The notes under the pieces: generated by a model
Databases searched by the model: none
The model's input: the letters and a program-made list of their open reading frames with translations, nothing else
Told to the model about the DNA's origin: nothing
Position numbers and translations under genes: made by a program
Origin: Elusimicrobiaceae bacterium
GTDB lineage: Bacteria > Elusimicrobiota > Elusimicrobia > Elusimicrobiales > Elusimicrobiaceae
DNA length: 54,843 bases
Direction of reading: 5' to 3'
NCBI GenBank assembly: GCA_016282685.1
Contig: JAEELM010000010.1
Coordinates: forward strand, 1 to 54,843
Shown here: positions 24,294-32,923 of the stretch, piece by piece
How the letters are laid out: every line of letters begins with the position of its first letter
How positions within the stretch are numbered: the stretch's first letter is position 1

Positions 24294-25130
24294 ATGAAAA
24301 AATGGATACTGTTGAGTATGTGTTTAAGCATTTCTGTTCGTTTAATGGCGGGGATTATGATTTATCCCAAATATCTATTTTTAGATAACAAAACAAAATC
24401 AGCCGAGGTAACACTTATCAATTCCAGTCCATTGGAAAGTTCCAATTACCGTATATCATTGACGTATAAGAAACAGAACCCCGATGGCACTTATACGGAT
24501 ATCTCTGCCGATAAGGCTCCGGCTGACAGTGCAATTCCCTTTTTGCGTTATAGTCCGCGCTCGGTGATGTTGTCCCCTTCTAAAGGACAAACAGTCCGTC
24601 TCTTAAAGCGCTTGCCTGCAGATACGGTGCCTGGGGAATATGTGACATATCTTACTTTTACCGAAGTAGTATTGGAAAAACCCGCTACCAAGGAAAGCCT
24701 TAATCCTAATACCACGAGGGTAAAAATCACTCCAGTTCCTTCATTTTCTATTCCGGTTTTCGTGCGATATGATGTGAAGGAAAATGCCCCTGTTGCGTTG
24801 AGTACACAACCGTTGGAAGAAAAGGGCGGAGTGCTTTATTTGCCGGTTGTGATGACGCGGCAAGCCCAAAAGATACGTACTTCTGTACGAGGGGATTTGA
24901 CTGTATGGGATGGCGACAAACAAATAGGATTTATCAAAGGACGCTATTTATTACCTGGAAGTGAGCGACTGCAAACAAATATAGCGTTAAAAGCAAATGA
25001 TGGAAAAGAGACGCATTCTTTGACTTCAAAGGAACTGAAAGGAAAGACGTTGACGATTTTATTGACCGAACCGGGAGAGAACGAAATCAATACCGAATCT
25101 GTCTTTGCTAAAACACAAGTTACTTTATAG
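24294..25130 (+). CDS. PapD-like periplasmic pilus chaperone
   Basis: 278 residues, exported. Stabilises pilin subunits by donor-strand complementation and delivers them to the usher. Shows the N-terminal chaperone domain: MIYPKYLFLDNKTKSAEVTLINSS (beta-strand A/B with the family's hydrophobic pattern), YRISLTYK, LRYSPRSVMLSPSKGQTVRLLKRL (G1 region and PxxvxLxPgxxQtvR signature), YLTFTEV. The C-terminal domain is less conserved. It lies 10 bp after the two-domain subunit and 30 bp before the usher. Confidence 0.9.
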   Translation: MKKWILLSMCLSISVRLMAGIMIYPKYLFLDNKTKSAEVTLINSSPLESSNYRISLTYKKQNPDGTYTDISADKAPADSAIPFLRYSPRSVMLSPSKGQTVRLLKRLPADTVPGEYVTYLTFTEVVLEKPATKESLNPNTTRVKITPVPSFSIPVFVRYDVKENAPVALSTQPLEEKGGVLYLPVVMTRQAQKIRTSVRGDLTVWDGDKQIGFIKGRYLLPGSERLQTNIALKANDGKETHSLTSKELKGKTLTILLTEPGENEINTESVFAKTQVTL

Positions 25131-25160
25131 AGGTTGGGCAAAGGGGAACGAATAAGAAGT

Positions 25161-28100
25161 ATGAGTAGAGGAATTCTTCTTTCAGTAGGGGTTGCATTGG
25201 CATTAAGCCTAGCTATTTCTCCTTTGCGTGCTCAGCCACAACCCGATAATTTTATCATTATAGAAATACATTCAGGCCCCATCCTTTTAAACCCGGCAGT
25301 AGAAGTATTACAACAAGGAAATACGTTGTTTCTTCCCCTTAGTTATATTACACAAGATTTGCAAGTACCGGTTACGTATAATTCCGCAACACAGCAGTTA
25401 ACCGGTTGGTTGGAGAATGAAGCAAATACTGTGGCGGTAAATTTTGCCAAGTTGACCGGACGTGTGGGAAAAAAAATGTTCGATTTTTCCCCGGAAGATT
25501 TCCTTTATTACGAAAAAGAATTATTTGTTTCCAGTGCGCTGGTGGATAAAATTTTAGATACGCATAGCCAATTTGATTCTTCCAGTCAAGAGCTGCGCGT
25601 AACCACTGCCGGGAATTTGCCGTTTGAAAAAGAACTTTCCCGCCATCAAAAGCAGCAACGTTTTGATCAGGTTCAAAAAAATAAAGAACTGGCCCGCCAA
25701 CAAGATATCAACCGAGATGTATATGTACAAGAAGATTGGCTCCAATGGCCATTCGTAGATTTGTCTGCCCGGTATGGGTTTAACAAAAACACAGGACAAA
25801 AAATTTCTCCCAATTTTAATTACAGTGCTAATATCTCTTTATTGACTGGCGGTTTTGATACGCAATTTAATGCGCATGCATCCACCAATAACGAGCCACC
25901 TATTCTCTCTATTAACACAGTCCGTGAAGATGAAACCGGTCAAATATTGGGGTTGTTCAAACATTTGGAATTGGGTGATACATATGCTTATGCTAATGCC
26001 GAGAATGTCGCCTCCCCGTATGGATGGGGGGTAAAGATGTCCACTGAGTCTGCGCTGGAAGCAGAGGGAAAAACGTATACCTTCCGTGATACACTGCCTT
26101 TAGGCTGGGAAGTGGAATTGTATCGTAATGGTGAGTTGTTGGGATATCAAAATCAAACAGAGAACGGTTTTTTTGAATTTGCGGATATTAATTTGTTGTT
26201 GGGAAAAAATACTTTTAAGTTGGTATTTTACGGACCGCAAGGTCAGGTAAAAGAACGGAAGCAAGTAGTTTTCTTTAATGGGAATATCCTCAATAAAGGG
26301 AAAGGACGTTTACGTCTTAACTATATCAACAAAAACCGTTATCTTATCCAAACACATGATAGTCCGCGCGAATCTTCTTTGGGGCATAGTGCCCTGGCCG
26401 AAGCAGGATATGGAATAACGAATAACTTGACGGTCAATGTTTCGGCTATTGCAAATTCTTTGGAATTGACTTCTGCTACGCCTCCCGAGACGCTCTACCG
26501 TAAAGATAAAGAATTTATGGCAGCAGATTTATCTTTGTTTGCCTATGGCATTTTTTCTAGCGTGGGAAGTGTGGTGGATTTTGATCGTTCTGCCGCTACG
26601 TTTAATTATTATGGTCAAACGGAACGGTTGGGGTGGGACGTCGTCTTGGAACATACCTACTATGGTAAGGCAATTACTTCGCGCAATTTGTACAACGATA
26701 CATATATTAAAAATGAAACTAGTTTGCGTTTAAATAAAAATTTATCGTTAGGGCCCCTTACAAATTTACCATTTTCTTATTCTTTTCGGCGTTTTGACTT
26801 AGTAAATGGATTAGGCACACAAACAGAGCAAACCCTTTCACTTTCTAAATCTTTTTTGCGCAATTTATATGTCAATGGCAATTACCAAAACAGCCAATGG
26901 TTTAGTGGCCAGCGAGATGAACGTTTGTCTGTAAATGCCAACTATCTTAACGGTCCATGGACGGTTCGTTCAGGCGGGATATATGATTTTGTTCATGACC
27001 GTATGTCTAACGCAGAAGTATCGATTTTTCACTCTCTGACACCACGTTTAAAAGGTGGGGTTCGTTATGCATATACTTCGCGTAATCTCTCACAACATGC
27101 TTACGAAAGTTTATATTCGGCCAATTTAAGTTGGTCCACCCACTATGGATATATTTCGTTAGAAGCGGGGACGTCCAGCTGGCACAACTCTTATGCATTT
27201 ATTGGTTACAATGTTTCTCTTATCCCTGATGTGTTGAATCGCCGTGTTTACACCTCTGCTACCAAATTGCAGGGTACAGGGGCGGTGAGTGCATTCGCTT
27301 TTATGGATGCAAACGCCAACGGAATGTTTGATGAAAAGGAAACAATTTTAGAAGAAGCTCAGTTTACGGTAAACCCACGGGTTAATATTTATGATTCGTA
27401 TAAAGAAGTGCCTTCCGGTGGAGCCGTATTAACCCACTTGCCTTCTTATCGTCCATTTGAGATGTCCGTGGATACCAGTCAAGTATTTCAAACTCTGTCT
27501 TTATTAAATACCTCCGGTCCGCAAACCTTGCGTTTACGTCCGGCACAGATGGTTTATTTATCTTTCCCAATTGTGGGAACGGGGGATATTGAGGGAACAG
27601 TTTACCGTCAGAATGAAAAAGGTTCGCGCAAGCCCATGCGTGGAATGAAGGTGAATCTATACAAAGAAGATCAACTGGTAAGTAGCCGTGTGTCGGAATT
27701 TGATGGTTATTATTCTTTTGCGCAAGTACCCATGGGGCACTACACAATTAAATTAGATCCTGTCCAAGCCCAGGAATTGTCTATTGCGCAAACAAGCCCG
27801 TTGGAAATTTTTCTACACGAAATGGAACAGTTGGAAGTGCATGACATTGTCTTAAAATATCAAAAAACAAAAAAATCTTCTTCTAAGTCTAAGCGTAATA
27901 TCGATGTAAAACCATCTGTTAAAAAAGGAGATAAAAAGCCTACTAAGAAGACACAGGAAGAGGTATTGCCTGCTGTGGCCGAGAAAAATCAATTAGCGTC
28001 AGCCCCAGCTTTGCGTGGTGAAGATACTTCTGTTTTATCTTCACAAATATCTGTTCAAACGGAAGGATTGCAAGGAGAAGGGAAAGAAACTATTGCGGAG

Positions 28101-28340
28101 GAAACTGCTTTTTCGACGGAGAAAAATTCCAATTCTTCTCAAAAGGGAAAAACTTCTTCCTCTGCGCAAGGTACTTCTCCAAAAGAAAAAGAACAAACAG
28201 AAGCTACACAATCAGTCTCGCAAAAAATTATCAAAAAAGCGACTGCTGTCAAAAGAAAAGCGCAAAAGAAATTAAGCAAATTGTATGATGCTTGTCGTTC
28301 CGGTGCGAATCGTATTTCCCGCTTTTTTCATCAATTTTAG
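25161..28340 (+). CDS. Chaperone-usher pathway outer-membrane usher with long basic C-terminal tail
   Basis: About 1059 residues. Signal peptide to about residue 25, an N-terminal domain (LFLPLSYITQDLQVPVTYN), a charged linker, then a large beta-rich barrel region with usher-type segments (TLPLGWEVELYRNGELLGYQ, GFFEFADINLLLGKNTFKLVFYGPQGQ). A carboxypeptidase-regulatory-like beta-sandwich follows (IEGTVYRQ ... FDGYYSFAQVPMGHYTIKLDP). From about residue 900 on is a 160-residue low-complexity tail rich in Lys, Ser, Thr and Glu, ending in a basic helix. Classical ushers are about 800-850 residues and lack this tail. The ATG at 25161 is chosen; a TTG at 25134 is possible. Confidence 0.87.
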   Translation: MSRGILLSVGVALALSLAISPLRAQPQPDNFIIIEIHSGPILLNPAVEVLQQGNTLFLPLSYITQDLQVPVTYNSATQQLTGWLENEANTVAVNFAKLTGRVGKKMFDFSPEDFLYYEKELFVSSALVDKILDTHSQFDSSSQELRVTTAGNLPFEKELSRHQKQQRFDQVQKNKELARQQDINRDVYVQEDWLQWPFVDLSARYGFNKNTGQKISPNFNYSANISLLTGGFDTQFNAHASTNNEPPILSINTVREDETGQILGLFKHLELGDTYAYANAENVASPYGWGVKMSTESALEAEGKTYTFRDTLPLGWEVELYRNGELLGYQNQTENGFFEFADINLLLGKNTFKLVFYGPQGQVKERKQVVFFNGNILNKGKGRLRLNYINKNRYLIQTHDSPRESSLGHSALAEAGYGITNNLTVNVSAIANSLELTSATPPETLYRKDKEFMAADLSLFAYGIFSSVGSVVDFDRSAATFNYYGQTERLGWDVVLEHTYYGKAITSRNLYNDTYIKNETSLRLNKNLSLGPLTNLPFSYSFRRFDLVNGLGTQTEQTLSLSKSFLRNLYVNGNYQNSQWFSGQRDERLSVNANYLNGPWTVRSGGIYDFVHDRMSNAEVSIFHSLTPRLKGGVRYAYTSRNLSQHAYESLYSANLSWSTHYGYISLEAGTSSWHNSYAFIGYNVSLIPDVLNRRVYTSATKLQGTGAVSAFAFMDANANGMFDEKETILEEAQFTVNPRVNIYDSYKEVPSGGAVLTHLPSYRPFEMSVDTSQVFQTLSLLNTSGPQTLRLRPAQMVYLSFPIVGTGDIEGTVYRQNEKGSRKPMRGMKVNLYKEDQLVSSRVSEFDGYYSFAQVPMGHYTIKLDPVQAQELSIAQTSPLEIFLHEMEQLEVHDIVLKYQKTKKSSSKSKRNIDVKPSVKKGDKKPTKKTQEEVLPAVAEKNQLASAPALRGEDTSVLSSQISVQTEGLQGEGKETIAEETAFSTEKNSNSSQKGKTSSSAQGTSPKEKEQTEATQSVSQKIIKKATAVKRKAQKKLSKLYDACRSGANRISRFFHQF

Positions 28341-28351
28341 AAAAATCCCCC

Positions 28352-28407
28352 TTGACGAAATGGTAAAAACTACCTATACTTAGATTATACCTGCCAATAA
28401 AGGCAGG
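28352..28407 (+). promoter_or_regulatory. Sigma70 promoter and 5'-UTR hairpin of the major pilin gene
   Basis: TTGACG (28352-28357), 17 bp, TATACT (28375-28380), close to consensus. The short leader carries a CCTGCC/GGCAGG hairpin (28390-28407) just before the Shine-Dalgarno AGGAGG. This gives the pilin a separate, probably stronger, transcript than the rest of the locus. Confidence 0.8.
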
Positions 28408-28420
28408 GCTAGGAGGAATT

Positions 28421-28915
28421 ATGAAGAAAATTATTATTGTATTAGGGTTGTTCTTATGTGCAGGTGTGATGGCACAGGCAGAAACCACCGAAAATGCAGA
28501 AGGCACCGCAAAAGCAAAAATTGTGAAAGTCGCCTCCATTTCTCATACAGCAAATGCAGCATTGGACTTCGGCACCCTGATTAGAGGGGCAGGTACGGTA
28601 ACTTTGCAAGCTGCGGCTACTCCATCGCCACAGTATGCAGGTCCGGTGGCTGCAGCAGGGACAGCGGCTCCTACAGCGGATCACTTTGATTTAGCTGATT
28701 TGGAAAATGGGGTTACATACACAGTTCATATTCCCACTTCCGTTCAAATTACGGGGCCAGCAGGTTCAGATCCTATGGTAGTTGAGTTGACTCCGTCTGC
28801 TACAACAATTACGGATGCTCGTAATGAGTTGTACGTAGGGGGTGTGCTACATGTGGCAGCCGATCAGGAACCAGGTGAGTACTCGGCACATTACAACGTG
28901 AACTTGACTTACTAA
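28421..28915 (+). CDS. DUF4402-like major pilin subunit
   Basis: 164 residues. Signal peptide (MKKIIIVLGLFLCAGVMAQA), then one DUF4402-like pilin domain: LDFGTLIRGAGTVTLQAAATP, HFDLADLENGVTYTVHIPTSV, ELYVGGVLHVAADQEPGEYSAHYNVNLTY. The closing strand pattern matches the C-terminal domain of the 23327-24283 product. Small size, single domain, own near-consensus promoter and Shine-Dalgarno suggest the abundant shaft subunit (inference). A terminator follows 15 bp later. Confidence 0.87.
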   Translation: MKKIIIVLGLFLCAGVMAQAETTENAEGTAKAKIVKVASISHTANAALDFGTLIRGAGTVTLQAAATPSPQYAGPVAAAGTAAPTADHFDLADLENGVTYTVHIPTSVQITGPAGSDPMVVELTPSATTITDARNELYVGGVLHVAADQEPGEYSAHYNVNLTY

Positions 28916-28930
28916 GCGTTTTTGTAATGA

Positions 28931-28960
28931 AAAAATCCCCGGCAATTGCCGGGGATTTTT
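28931..28960. terminator. Bidirectional intrinsic terminator after the pilin gene
   Basis: Nearly perfect palindrome AAAAATCCCCGGCAATTGCC and its mirror, ending in a T-run on both strands. Confidence 0.92.
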
Positions 28961-29064
28961 TATGTATACGTAACATAAAGAAGGGAAAGGTTACGGAAGA
29001 AAGTAGGCATAAAGGCGGAATAATTGTAAAATAGTAACGTAACTTCCTGTTTAGGTTCAAGTAT

Positions 29065-30336
29065 ATGCAACTACCACAAGAATTTATTACGGATGCGTCT
29101 GCACTGTTTGGCCCGCAACGTTGGCAATGTTTTTTGCAAGCGTTGGAGGAAGAACCTGCTACCAGTATTCGTTTTAATCCCTGGAAATACGGCGGAGAAC
29201 AGATTTTTTCGCAAGTTACCTCCATTCCCTGGTGTAAGGGGGGATATTGGTTGGAGGAACGGCCCCGTTTTACGTTGGATCCTTTGTTTCACGCGGGGGT
29301 ATATTATGTGCAAGAGGCCGGTTCTTTATTTTTAGACACTATTTTACGCCAATATGTAAAGGCCCCGGTTTTGGCGTTAGATTTGTGTGCCGCACCGGGT
29401 GGCAAATCTACTTTGATGCGGGCCGCCTTGCCGGGAAATTCTATGTTGGTCAGTAATGAACCGGACCGCCGGCGCGCCAACATTCTCTTGGAAAATATGC
29501 TTAAGCAAGGACATCCTGATGTATTGGTTACACATAACTATGCACGGGATTTTGCTAAAACCAATTGGACTTTTGACGTGATTTTAACAGACGTTCCTTG
29601 CTCGGGGGAAGGAATGTTTCGCCGGGACATGGGAGCCGTGAAGGAATGGAGTTTGCAAAACGTGTATTCCTGCCAAAAACGCCAACGCCAAATTCTGCAA
29701 GATATATGGCCTTGTTTGCGCGAGGGGGGACTGCTCATTTATAGTACTTGTACGTTTAATGTGCATGAAAATGAAGAGAATGTACGTTTTATTGCAGAGC
29801 AATTAGGGGCGGATGTGTTGCCGGTTGATATCGAGCCGCAATGGCATATTACGGGATCTTTGCTGAAAGGGTGGACAGAACCGGTATATCGTTTTATCCC
29901 GGGGATTACGCGCAGCGAAGGACTCTTTATGGCGGTGCTCCGCAAAAAAGGAACGCCGAGTGCCCACACCCTTTTACCGGGATCGGCACGACGGTATGCT
30001 AAAACGCATTTGTTGATTCATTTATTATCAGACGGACTGGCTGCTCCCGAACAGAAGGGAAAAGAACAAATTCCTTCGGCTGCACAAGCACTTTCAGTGG
30101 AGGGGGCACCGGTAACAGACAAATACCCGCGGGTAGAACTTCCATTAGAGCAGGCTCGGAAGTATTTGCACCGCGAATCATTCGCACTGCCTTCCGGTAC
30201 GCCCAAGGGATTTGTGATAGTAACTTACGCCGGATACGCGCTTGGATTTATGAAAAATTTAGGCGATCGGGCCAATAACCTGTATCCTAAAAATTGGGCC
30301 ATCCGCTCATTGACGGACACTTCTCTATTCACCTAA
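29065..30336 (+). CDS. rsmF: rRNA (cytosine-C5)-methyltransferase, RsmF/NOL1-NOP2-Sun family
   Basis: 423 residues. SAM-dependent m5C methylation of rRNA. N-terminal SIRFNPWK segment, SAM motif LALDLCAAPGGKST, LVSNEPDRRRANIL, catalytic DVPCSGEGMFRRD (motif IV Cys) and IYSTCTFNVHENE (motif VI Cys). A C-terminal extension of about 120 residues with FALPSGTPKGFVIVTYAGYALGFMK resembles the RsmF C-terminal RNA-binding part. The end overlaps the convergent exported gene by 12 bp. Confidence 0.93.
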   Translation: MQLPQEFITDASALFGPQRWQCFLQALEEEPATSIRFNPWKYGGEQIFSQVTSIPWCKGGYWLEERPRFTLDPLFHAGVYYVQEAGSLFLDTILRQYVKAPVLALDLCAAPGGKSTLMRAALPGNSMLVSNEPDRRRANILLENMLKQGHPDVLVTHNYARDFAKTNWTFDVILTDVPCSGEGMFRRDMGAVKEWSLQNVYSCQKRQRQILQDIWPCLREGGLLIYSTCTFNVHENEENVRFIAEQLGADVLPVDIEPQWHITGSLLKGWTEPVYRFIPGITRSEGLFMAVLRKKGTPSAHTLLPGSARRYAKTHLLIHLLSDGLAAPEQKGKEQIPSAAQALSVEGAPVTDKYPRVELPLEQARKYLHRESFALPSGTPKGFVIVTYAGYALGFMKNLGDRANNLYPKNWAIRSLTDTSLFT

Positions 30337-31176
30337 GAAATAAAAATCCGGCAAATAAATAATACGCTTGGAATTTGTCTCTCTTTCATATTCATACGCG
30401 CCGTTGGGTCCTTTTTGGGTGGCGTTGAACAGGACTCTTGTTCCGAACGGGGATACCCCTTTATTAGGAAATGTGATTTGAAGAGTGCGTTTCCACCCTT
30501 TCGGTTTTCCGTCTTTATCCCAAATTACACGTTGTTCTTCAAGAATGCTGCTGGCTTTATCACACAACGCTGATAAGTTTGGCACGCCGGCCCATCTCTG
30601 TGCGATTTTTGCCCTGGCACGGTTCCAGTTTTTATCGATCGCAAGATTATATTTGGCGTGCTGAGATGGACTATCAGGGAAGGGATGCCCCGGGAAATAG
30701 TTCGTTCTTGATGGGGATAGATAATTGTAAGATTGCGTTTCATCATCAAATGTTCTTTCAAATTCATACGTGTGTGTGTTATTGCTTTCCCGCGTTTGGA
30801 TATACAATTTCCACACCCAGCGTGCCATGCCGACGGAATAATATTCTACTTCCGCGTCTTTAATGCGGAAGGAAGAATCTTGATTATATTTAGAAAGGGC
30901 CCATTTTTCACACCCGGGCCACTCACTGCACATTTGCTTGACGCGGGGATTGGCATAGACAGGTAGTTGAATTTTATTGCGTTGCGCATTTGCCCGGCGG
31001 TAGATGGCAGAATTTTGTTTGCCGTGATTAAGCCAATCCAAATCGCCGGTTTCCTCACGACACAAAATATAAGGAGAAAAATTTTTGGGTTGTCCCTTTG
31101 TTTTTTGTTGGGCATAGGTGGGGGATACACACACACCTACCAACACAATACTTAATAGCAATGCTATGCGTTTCAT
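30325..31176 (-). CDS. Exported protein of unknown function (CEKWA-FPGHPF family, member 1)
   Basis: 283 residues with signal peptide (MKRIALLLSIVLVGVCVSPTYAQ). No known domain recognised. It is a paralogue of the gene pair at 43043-44726: all three share YAN-x-RV-x-x-MC followed by GCEKWA (or EEWA), KYxxDSSFRIxDxExxY, a YxQTxExxxxHxYxF strand, FPGHPF and a C-terminal W-x-RTL strand. Two invariant Cys could form a disulfide. The start at 31176 has GAGG upstream and is preferred to the longer frame. Carries regulon promoter C2. Confidence 0.85.
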   Translation of the reverse strand: MKRIALLLSIVLVGVCVSPTYAQQKTKGQPKNFSPYILCREETGDLDWLNHGKQNSAIYRRANAQRNKIQLPVYANPRVKQMCSEWPGCEKWALSKYNQDSSFRIKDAEVEYYSVGMARWVWKLYIQTRESNNTHTYEFERTFDDETQSYNYLSPSRTNYFPGHPFPDSPSQHAKYNLAIDKNWNRARAKIAQRWAGVPNLSALCDKASSILEEQRVIWDKDGKPKGWKRTLQITFPNKGVSPFGTRVLFNATQKGPNGAYEYERETNSKRIIYLPDFYFLGE

Positions 31177-31206
31177 AAAATACCTCTTCAAACGGTTGAT
31201 ATATTT

Positions 31207-31251
31207 ATTCTATCTATTCAACTTTTTGTTGTACAAGGGCCATTGGACCCA
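31207..31251 (-). promoter_or_regulatory. Regulon promoter C2 (minus arm of the divergent region)
   Basis: Minus strand TGGGTCCAATGGCCC (31237-31251), 24 bp, then TAGAAT (31207-31212), about 30 bp before the ATG. Confidence 0.7.
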
Positions 31252-31260
31252 AAAAACAAG

Positions 31261-31326
31261 TAGGCCTTTTAATTGCTCTTTTTGGGTCTTTGGGCCCTTG
31301 TTTTAAGATGTTAAACCTTCTATGAT
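31261..31326 (+). promoter_or_regulatory. Regulon promoter C1 (plus arm of the divergent region)
   Basis: TGGGTCTTTGGGCCC (31283-31297), exactly 23 bp, then TATGAT (31321-31326). Half-site TAGGCC (31261-31266) begins 22 bp upstream of the element and lies between the two divergent elements. Confidence 0.72.
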
Positions 31327-31342
31327 AAATAGAGAGAAAATT

Positions 31343-32758
31343 ATGAGGAACTTTTTTCTATTTTGTTTTATCTTCTTTAGCGTATCAAGTGTTTCGGCGC
31401 AAACATCCAAGAATATTATCAGGGGTGTAACACGGTCGACGGAAGAATTATCCACCCGTGTAGGCGGATTAGCCGAACAAGCATCCAGGGGATTGCTTCC
31501 CCAGGCGGGAAATGTTGTTTTGTCAAAGGGAGTTCAAACGGCTGTTGAGACGGGAACTTCCCAACCGGTTTTGCAACCGGGTGTTTCTTCTTCCCCTTTT
31601 GTTCCTCAGGTTTCTCCCCGTGTTTCGGCTCCCGCCTCTTTGCCTAAATTCTCTACAGCTCCGATTCCCTCAACGGTGTCGGTGGCAAGCGTTGAGCGTG
31701 CCGCTGCTGCGGAAATGAAACATAAGCCGGTCGTCGGCGAAAATCAATTCCCGGGTGTAGTTAAAAATTTTGGCAGAAGCGTGTTGTTTTCTCCCCGTGA
31801 GATTTGGGATCGGATTGGGCGGAAATTTCACAAAGGAGGGTTCACGGTTACGGTAGTTAAGGGAAATTATCAGGGAAAAGAAGAAATTGGCGGAATCGTG
31901 CAAACGCATTTGTTGCCGACTAATTCAGTGGAAGAACACGTGAGTCTACCGAAAAAATTTGAGGTAAACGTTTTGTTGCCTGACGGGACAACGAAGACAG
32001 GTTTTGGGGAAGTGGTTCAAATTTCTCCCCGGAGTATGTTAGATATTAGTTATGTTAAATTCGATAAATCCATAGAGCCCTTTTTGGAACCGTTGGAAAT
32101 TTCCGCAGAAATAGAGGAGGGCGAGAAATTGCTTTCCTACGGGTATGCAAAAACAAAACCTGTCAGCACTACCAGTACGGTAATCAAAACAGGTTTTATT
32201 TACGGGAAAGTGAATGGTATTGATTTTGAAGGGGGCCGTGAAGGGTATTGCAGCAGCCCTTGGATTAATAAACAAGGCAAAGTAGTAATGTTCCACAGCG
32301 GTTCCGGCAGTTATGGTACACGTGCCAGTTTTGTTGACAAATTGGTGGAAGCTTATCACAACGGCGGAAAAGCCGAATATGATTTGATGCTTAACGAAGA
32401 AAAAATTGCAAAACTGAATATAGATGAATATATTTCTGCCTTCGGTTTGGCGGATGAAAATCACGATATTATATTTTTATCCGATGGCTTGGGAAGTGGT
32501 TGGGATGTGTTCAAAAAATATTCGGAATCTGCTATCCGTACGGAAATAATTCTGCATCCGGAGGCACGCTATTTGGTGCTGGACGCCCGCAAAGCTTTAT
32601 GGAAAAAAACAGAGGGAGGAACGGAAGTACTGGTGGAAGACCGTACCCCCGGTTCGGAAGCGGAAAACCACTTGCGGGAAATATGGTACGATTTGAAACT
32701 GCATGAACCGGAAATGGAACTGGAAGAAAATTCCATTCTAATGAGCTCTCTTCTCTAA
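31343..32758 (+). CDS. Exported protein with chymotrypsin-fold protease-like region
   Basis: 471 residues. Signal peptide (LFCFIFFSVSSVSAQ), Val/Pro/Ser-rich linker to about 135, then a beta-rich region at about 165-325 that resembles trypsin-like proteases of the V8/DegP type: GGIVQTHLLP with candidate His189, SMLDISYVKF with candidate Asp234, and GYCSSPWINKQGKVVMFHSG with candidate nucleophile Ser304 or Cys303 in the place of GxSGxP. Spacing fits the family, but the usual Gly after Ser is replaced. Residues 330-471 are unrecognised. Start at 31343 because the ATG at 31322 lies inside the -10 box. Confidence 0.83.
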   Translation: MRNFFLFCFIFFSVSSVSAQTSKNIIRGVTRSTEELSTRVGGLAEQASRGLLPQAGNVVLSKGVQTAVETGTSQPVLQPGVSSSPFVPQVSPRVSAPASLPKFSTAPIPSTVSVASVERAAAAEMKHKPVVGENQFPGVVKNFGRSVLFSPREIWDRIGRKFHKGGFTVTVVKGNYQGKEEIGGIVQTHLLPTNSVEEHVSLPKKFEVNVLLPDGTTKTGFGEVVQISPRSMLDISYVKFDKSIEPFLEPLEISAEIEEGEKLLSYGYAKTKPVSTTSTVIKTGFIYGKVNGIDFEGGREGYCSSPWINKQGKVVMFHSGSGSYGTRASFVDKLVEAYHNGGKAEYDLMLNEEKIAKLNIDEYISAFGLADENHDIIFLSDGLGSGWDVFKKYSESAIRTEIILHPEARYLVLDARKALWKKTEGGTEVLVEDRTPGSEAENHLREIWYDLKLHEPEMELEENSILMSSLL

Positions 32759-32923
32759 TTTTTAACGTTTTCCCCTGAAGTTTTTTGACCTAAATCTTTC
32801 TTCTTTTTATAAATAACAAAAGATTTTATTCCTATCTTTAGCACTATTTTATACAATAAATTATTCCAGCGGTTGTCGAATAATCTCCGTGGAGAGATTT
32901 AACAGCAAAAGAAAAAGACTCCT

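Noticed and set aside
28015-28275. Lys/Arg-rich frame inside the usher tail
   Set aside because: Shifted reading of the low-complexity usher coding sequence, no RBS.
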